From Candidatus Omnitrophota bacterium (GTDB taxonomy: Bacteria > Omnitrophota > Gorgyraeia > Zapsychrales > Zapsychraceae): 9,293 bases of DNA. Shown piece after piece: positions 1 to 6,900 of this stretch. The translations under genes were made by a program, and so were the position numbers. How positions within the stretch are numbered: the first letter of the stretch is position 1; the number at the start of each line of letters is the position of its first letter. The stretch lies in assembly GCA_020430005.1 (NCBI GenBank), contig JAGQKQ010000055.1:1-9293 (forward strand), in the 5' to 3' direction. Below the pieces are notes generated by a model, which saw only the letters and a list, made by a program, of their open reading frames with translations, made no database searches and had not been told where the DNA came from.

Positions 1-47
1 CATCCAAAAAATACAAGTAGCAAAAAAAGCATACATAATTTTTTCAT
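1..47 (-). CDS. Start of a secreted protein or lipoprotein gene (partial, cut by window edge)
   Basis: Reading the minus strand from 47, an ATG opens MKKLCMLFLLLVFFG and then a codon beginning TG before the window ends. Two basic residues followed by a run of about 12 hydrophobic residues is a typical Sec signal sequence. If the cut codon is TGT or TGC, the segment would end in FFGC, a possible though non-standard lipobox; TGG or a stop is also possible. The start lies 2 nt after the stop of the large RHS gene, with AAGGG (56..60) 8 nt upstream, so translation is probably coupled and the two genes share a transcript. A small exported gene directly after a polymorphic-toxin-like RHS gene suggests an immunity protein or partner, but only 15 codons are visible and this is inference. 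Confidence 0.55.
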   Translation of the reverse strand, partial: MKKLCMLFLLLVFFG

Positions 48-49
48 AC

Positions 50-940
50 TTAATACCCTTTTTTATAATTTTCGTTAGCATTAAAACCCGAATATATTCT
101 ATTACTTAGCATACCTCCGTAATTGCCATAAGCCGCTGTTGTAACAAACATATCCCAGGATGGCCCTAAATTCAGAATGTTTGAAGAAATACCCCCATTC
201 AATAAAGATGCATTACTCGCCTGATGACACACTCCCCATGTTGCATATTTCCAAGGATTTAATTCTGAGACAGAAGAGGATGCGACGGTCAAAGTATTGA
301 CAGAACTATGTTGAGCCCCTAATTGTTTTAGCCCTGGAACATCAAGCGGTCTTTTTTGAAAACTACCCACTAATTTTCCATCACGAGTTAGTCCCTTTAC
401 ATTATTTCTATCAAACGCTCCTTTTGTTTTTAAAGATGGTCCAAACATATTTTCATCTCCAATGAATTGGCCATTTTTTCTTAGTTCAGCTATCTCCACA
501 TCTGTCAACTGAGCATTTCTTATTTGAACGGGATCGCCAAGTATATTCGCTACAGCTCTTTCAGACAAATATGTTCCTGTGATAGTTAAATCTATATAAG
601 CGAGCATGTATGCTGTTCTGGGACTAAAACCAAGAATATCGTCATATATTTCATCAGCAACCCAATCCGTAGCGCCTCGCCCAGCTTTCGTACTTAAAGC
701 ACTCGTTGTGGCCATAGAGGAGACTGCGCCAAAAGGCCCTCCCCCAAATATATACCCAGTACCAGCGCTTATAACCTGCGACTGGAACAAACTCCAGTCT
801 CCGTTAATTCCATTGACTAAACCTCCCGTAAAACCAAACAACCCAGCCCAATCTTGAAAAAACTGTTGACCACTATCTGTTGTCGTACCCCAAACAGCAG
901 ATGCACCTTTAGAAAGCCCAAAAGCAGCTCCCCAAAAATG
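50..940 (-). other. Variable C-terminal tip of the RHS protein, candidate toxin domain (unrecognised)
   Basis: Residues 2645-2940 follow the RHS core and match no family I can name. The first part (about 2645-2730) is glycine- and aromatic-rich with weakly hydrophobic stretches (GLFGFTGGLVNGI, GTGYIFGGGPFGAV). The last 90 residues contain QHSSVNTLTVASSS (His2855) and WGVCHQASNASLL (Cys2882-His2883). An upstream His and a downstream Cys in such settings occur in permuted papain-like folds, but this is only a suggestion. GC falls from 47% (601..960) to 37% (61..600), which fits an exchanged tip from about residue 2745 onwards. By position it would be the cargo released from the YD shell. Confidence 0.55.
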
Positions 941-3900
941 CCCTGATGAATCAATACGATTCACCGGATTGTTGGATGTATAGGCATACCGGTTTAATGT
1001 CTGTGGATTATTAGGGGCCTGTACAATTGAATCTGCTGTGATGAAACGACCAATACTTGGATCGTAGTAACGCGCGCCGTAGTACATCAACCCACTTTCC
1101 TCATCTAACCGCTGACCGGTAAAATAGAATGAGGTTGTTTCAATATCACTGCCGTATTTCTCGTAACGGGATATTTGACCGAACGGTTTGTATTCCGTCA
1201 GTTCTTTCAACTCACCGTCACTATCACTGATGACATTGGTTCCACCTAAATGATCGGTATGAAAATATAGCACCTCCCCATTACGGATACTCGCGATCCG
1301 CTGTCCTCCTAAAAAGACATGTTCGGTCGCCACTCCATTACTTTCCTCATACAATGATCCGATAAATGTAGTAACAATCGGCGTGGATGACGAAGATGAT
1401 CCATAATCAATTTTGTTGTGAACTAAATATCCTGTGATCTGTTGATTACTACCCTGATCACTGATCACGGACAACTGATCACTTTTTTCAAAGATCGGCT
1501 CTTCGGTCACAAAATAATTATGATGCTGATCAACTTCTATATTATACACACGAACTTTATTTGGCGTATGCACTTTTTGTACAGATTTGATGTCTGTATC
1601 CGCCAGCTCCAAATCTAACAGCTTACTATCGAGTACCAGCTTTCCAATTTGTCGCCATTCTCCTTCGGAATAGAACAAATGATTTTCCGTCACACCTAAA
1701 CCATTGTTTAATAACAGATACTCATTCGTATACTCCCCATCAAAAAAGTGCGTCACTTTGGAAGACACTTTCTCCCCACTCATCTCATCAAAACTCAACA
1801 CCGTATCGCCAATACGGATGTCTTCAATCGCTTTGGTTGTCCCATCAGCCATAACGACCTGCGTTCCCGCCAAGAAACATGTATTTCCGCCTTCAACAGC
1901 GTTAGGATAAACCGTTTTCTTAGTACGCCCCCCGTCACCATCATACGCGTATTCTGAAACCGTCTGACTGTTCTTTTGAACCTCCACAAGACGATTTTCC
2001 GCATCATAAACATAACCTGTTGATACACCTCCACGATTCATGGCCGTCATATTACCATTGTCATCATAGGCAAACGTACTGCCGTCGCTTAAAGAAGTCA
2101 CCGCATGCGGGCCCCCGCCACAAGGCCCGGACGGGCAAGCGCCCCCATTTTCTCCATACGTATACGTTAAACCATCTTTTTCTTCAATATTACCGATAGA
2201 ATCATAAAGATATGTCTTTGTTTGCGTCACTCCATTGTTATACTGTCCCGTTGCTTCCACTAAACGATTTAACGCGTCATACGCGAATGTTTGACTTCCA
2301 GTATGTTCATGATCAATAATTTCGACAATATTACCTACCCCATCATAGATGTATTCAAAATGCTGAAGATTTCCTGTCGCATTAAAAGTTATGACTTCAA
2401 CAGGCCGCAGACGCGCGTCATATCCATATGTTGCCACCACACCATTTCCATATTCAATCCGTTCAATTTGTCCCGATGGTGTATAAATGACATCCGTAAC
2501 AAATAATTGCGGCTCACTAAAGCCTGTTGTGTATTCCACATGAAGTGTTGCTGCTCCTTCTGGATCACCATCATAAGACTCGGCCTCACGCTCTCCTGTT
2601 CCATCGACAATAATGACTAGATCATTTCCAGCTTGCCAATTACCTAGCGCGATAACTTCACTAATAACAGTAGAAATATTCGGAGTTCTCTGATCAATAC
2701 CAGAATCTCCCGAACTCCAGGCCGGAGGATTCCATGACACGGAAGCATTTGTAAGAGGTCGATCACTAATATCATGCAAGGCCAGTGAGAATTGTTCCGG
2801 AGTTGCGTCATCCTGGGCATAAATTGTCAAATTTGTTGTTCCAGAATCTGACGCTTCAGCTTTAAATTGGATATAGGCATTTGTGATTTCCGCTCCCTGG
2901 GGAATATTAAGATTCTTAAAAATCATTCCTGTTAAATAGCGTCCCATTTTTAAATCCACACTCGTCCCGAAAATACCACCGCTTCCCGTCTCCTCAGCGT
3001 CTTCGTAATCGCCTTGAACTTGCACTTCAACAACTGTTCCACCTCCAGACGCCGCGTTCACCTGAATGGATATTTGCTCACTATCCGAAAGACTACCATC
3101 TGTTATAGAAAAGGTCACATTTTGCGTTGTCACCGATGCCGGTGTCCAGCTAAAGGCTCCGGTATTCATATCAAACGATGATCCCGCAGGAGCATCCACA
3201 ATACCAAAGGTCGTACTATCATTATCCGGATCGCTTCCCGTTACTGTAAACGATAAGGCCTGCCCTTCAGTCACTGTTTTATTACCGATCGCATCCAACA
3301 CAGGCGCGCGGTTCACATCATTAACTGTAATTGTGATAATTTCACTATCTTGTAAAGAACCGTCACTGGCCGTAAACATTAATGTGTTATAACTACCGGC
3401 GTCATCGTAATCCGGCGTCCAACTGAATGTCCGTGTTGATGGATTGAATGAGGCTCCGCTTGGTAAATTCGACGCGGAGTATGTCAGCGGATCATTATCC
3501 GGATCAGTCGCGGAAATCGTAAACTGAAGAAGCTGGTTTTCATTTACGTTTTTATTACCGATAGAGGCCAGTACAGGAGCTTGATTTGGCCCCCCACTCG
3601 ACTGGGTTGTGGCTTGCGCGCTGGTGGACTTCGCGGATGTGTTACTGGCCGCGTCATAGGCTTCGACTTGATAGCTGTACGTTGTTGACGCGGATAATCC
3701 TGTATCGGAATAGTCACTTTGTGTTGTGGTTGTTAACTCACTTCCGTCACGGAAAATGCGGTAGCCTGTCACACCCACATTATCAGTAGAATCATCCCAG
3801 TCCAGATTAATCTGACTGGAACTAACCACTGTCGCGCTCAAATTCTGTGGCACACTCGGGGATTCCATGTCTCCACCACCAGAACCACTGACATCAACGA

Positions 3901-6900
3901 GATTACAGGCATTTCCACTCACCTGATAACCATCAAACCCGCCGTCCTCAGTAGCAAATCCATATAAATACGCGTAAGCGTCCGCACTAAAAACTTCTGT
4001 TAATGTATCAACAGGCGTTCCACTTCTTGAAGAATTGTCATAAATTTCGACTGTTAAAGTATTACCTGTCCGGCTTATCGTTAAATAATACGGTTGATTT
4101 TTTGCTAAATTAACGGAATTATCAACTCCACTTGGCTTTTCATCAATTTCTAAACGAACCGTGGAGCCAATCGTATACCACCCTACCAAAATTCCATCAC
4201 TCCATTCCGGGCTCCCTTCATGAGCCGAATCGGGCGTATTGGTAATTCCCCAAATAGCTGTTTCCCCCGATACACCAGCATCACTTATCATTGTATCAAC
4301 ATGATAAACAAAGTCTCCAGATGTCGTATATGCTTTGTAATAATAAGATTTGGAATTTCGTGATTCTACATTCGTAAATGTAACGCAGCTTGATGTATGC
4401 GTTAAGGCATTACCCGGATCATTATCAGTCATAGAATTATAGTCAATAGTTATTTGGGCTTCTGCCTCCGGCGTACCAAAAATATTGACAACATCCCATA
4501 ACTCGTGCCAAAAGCTATCCTTTTCTTTATTGAAAGTGATCTGTGATCTGTTTTCTGTGGTCAGCCCCGGATTACAGGCCACAGACCACGGATCACACAT
4601 ATTCCGTAAAAACGACTGCTGCTCAAACAACGCTGGATCCGTTCCAATAGCTTTAATCTGTCCGGCCGGATTGTATTGATAATAAATGCTTTCACCACTC
4701 GGATAAGTAACATCCGTGATATTATTTAAAGCATCATATCCACGTAAAACATCCCGCGCGGTTGTTCCAATCATTTTCGTAGAGCGGGTTTCACGCCCAA
4801 TGGCATCATATTCAAAAGCAGCTTCGCCGTCTTCATATTCCGCCTTATTCAAACGTCCTTTGGCATAGGCTTGTCCTACTTCATCATAGGTATACGTTAC
4901 ATCCAATGTATTATTGTCATCATATTTTCTTTTCAAGCGGTTTAACTCATCGTAGATAAAATGAATGACCTGGCCTTTGGCATCTGTCTGCTTTTTTAAA
5001 TTACCATTATCATCGTATTCATAAGTCCAGACGCCCATATCCGGATCATTCATCGCGATTTTTTGTCCCAACTCGTTATAAGTAATTGTCGTTGTATTTC
5101 CGTGATCATCAATTGTTTGGGTTAAATTGCCAAGAGCATCATATATATATTCTGTTGTCGCATATAATGTATAATGCGTATCAACCGGACCCGTTGTCGC
5201 GGGATAGACGTTTAGAAAGCGTCCATCCGCGCCGGTATATTCTTCTTTTTTGACCAAACGGCCATAGGCATCCACATAAGATTTCTGCATATGTCCATTT
5301 TCATCAATCATGGTTGTTATCGTATCGTCATACGATATGGTAATATACGCCCCATCGGGATGTGTTGTTTTAACCATTCGACCCATCGCATCGTACTCAA
5401 TAAGCGTATGCGGGCGGGATGGATTGATAGCGTCCGGAACAGTAAGTGTATTCGAACTAAAGTAGGGCAGATATTGCTTTTCCGGAAGCCCCCGGGAATT
5501 ATATTCAACCTGTCCACTGACAATAGTCTGACCGGAAACAGCCGACGGCGTTTTTGTTTGGATCTGTCGCCCTAATCCATCATAAAATTGATAAGCATCA
5601 ATCGTTTGTCCTTGGCCATGCTCAATGCGTTGTTTTGTTTTGACCCATGTTACCGGCGAACCTAATTGAAACTCTGTTTCAGCTGTTGGAAAACTTAAAG
5701 AGTCCAACGGAGATACGGCCGCTGTCATCCGGCCAAATTCATCATAAGTGCGCTGACCTTTAACCTCATTAGGATCTGTTGTGGACTTAACCTGTCCGAA
5801 AAACCCCTGGAATCCATTTCCATCATCAAGAGCAACCCCGTTAATACCGTAGTATTCATTTTTAACCGTATGGGTTGCGGCATTTTCTGCTTCCAGCGGA
5901 AAAATATGACATTCAGAATCGTAAGTAATTTCAGTTGTGTTTGTATTAGGATCGATCGTTTTGGTCAAGTTTCCATAAGTATCATACTCATAGTTCGTTG
6001 CTAAACCTGGTCCTACACTTTTCATTGCCTCTTTGCGGGTTAATACCCCTTTAACCGGCAGGCTTCCGACAACGCCACCATCATAGGTAAACTGAACTTC
6101 CCGCATTTGTACTCCGGCATGATCAAAAACCTTGGTTGTTTTAGGGAATCCGTTAAGGTAATTTCCACCGGTCATATTCTCAACATACTCGTAGGTCATA
6201 GACTGAGAATCTTCCTTAATATCCGCGCCTGTATTTGCATCAACCTCTCCCAAGTTACGAGTTAACGTGACATTCCCCATTTGAGGCGTTTCACTATATT
6301 CAGATTCACTGGCTGTACGAAAGCATGTCGCATCGCCATTACATACCCATTGATCAGTCCGTTTTAAAAAAACAAAATCAACACCCGGACAGATATTATC
6401 ATGATCCCATGTGTTAATACTTTTGCTGTACAAATTCCCTGCGGCGTCAAAGCTTCGCTGCTCCATAGGACGCCCTTTAAGCAGATCATCCTGATAATAC
6501 CGCGTATCTGAATAATTTCCTTCCGGATCCATCACTTTAATATAACCAAAACCCCTGAATTCTCTCTTTTGGGTATTCCACAATCCATCCTGATATTCAT
6601 ATTCTGTTGTATATTGCTCTCCCAAATTGTTATTAACTGTGATCGACTTAACGACCGGAACATGAAACGGTAAAAATGTGTGATTAGAATTAGAAGATGT
6701 TTCATATTCAATTTCTGTAACTCCTCCTGTTCCATTATCAATACGTTTCAATAAATCGAAATCATCCGCAGTATTTACAACGGCCCGGTGTTCTGAGCCA
6801 TTTCCACCATCAGCTTGTAGGATATCGACCTTTCCATCCCCATCAACGTCAGCCAAACGAATTCCGTTATCTGTATCACCATCACTTTCGGAAAATCCCA

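Noticed and set aside
3066..3392. Plus-strand open frame of 108 codons, and shorter ones such as 606..857 and 5291..5575
   Set aside because: They lie wholly antisense to conserved domains of the RHS gene, lack ribosome-binding sites and have no recognisable protein features.
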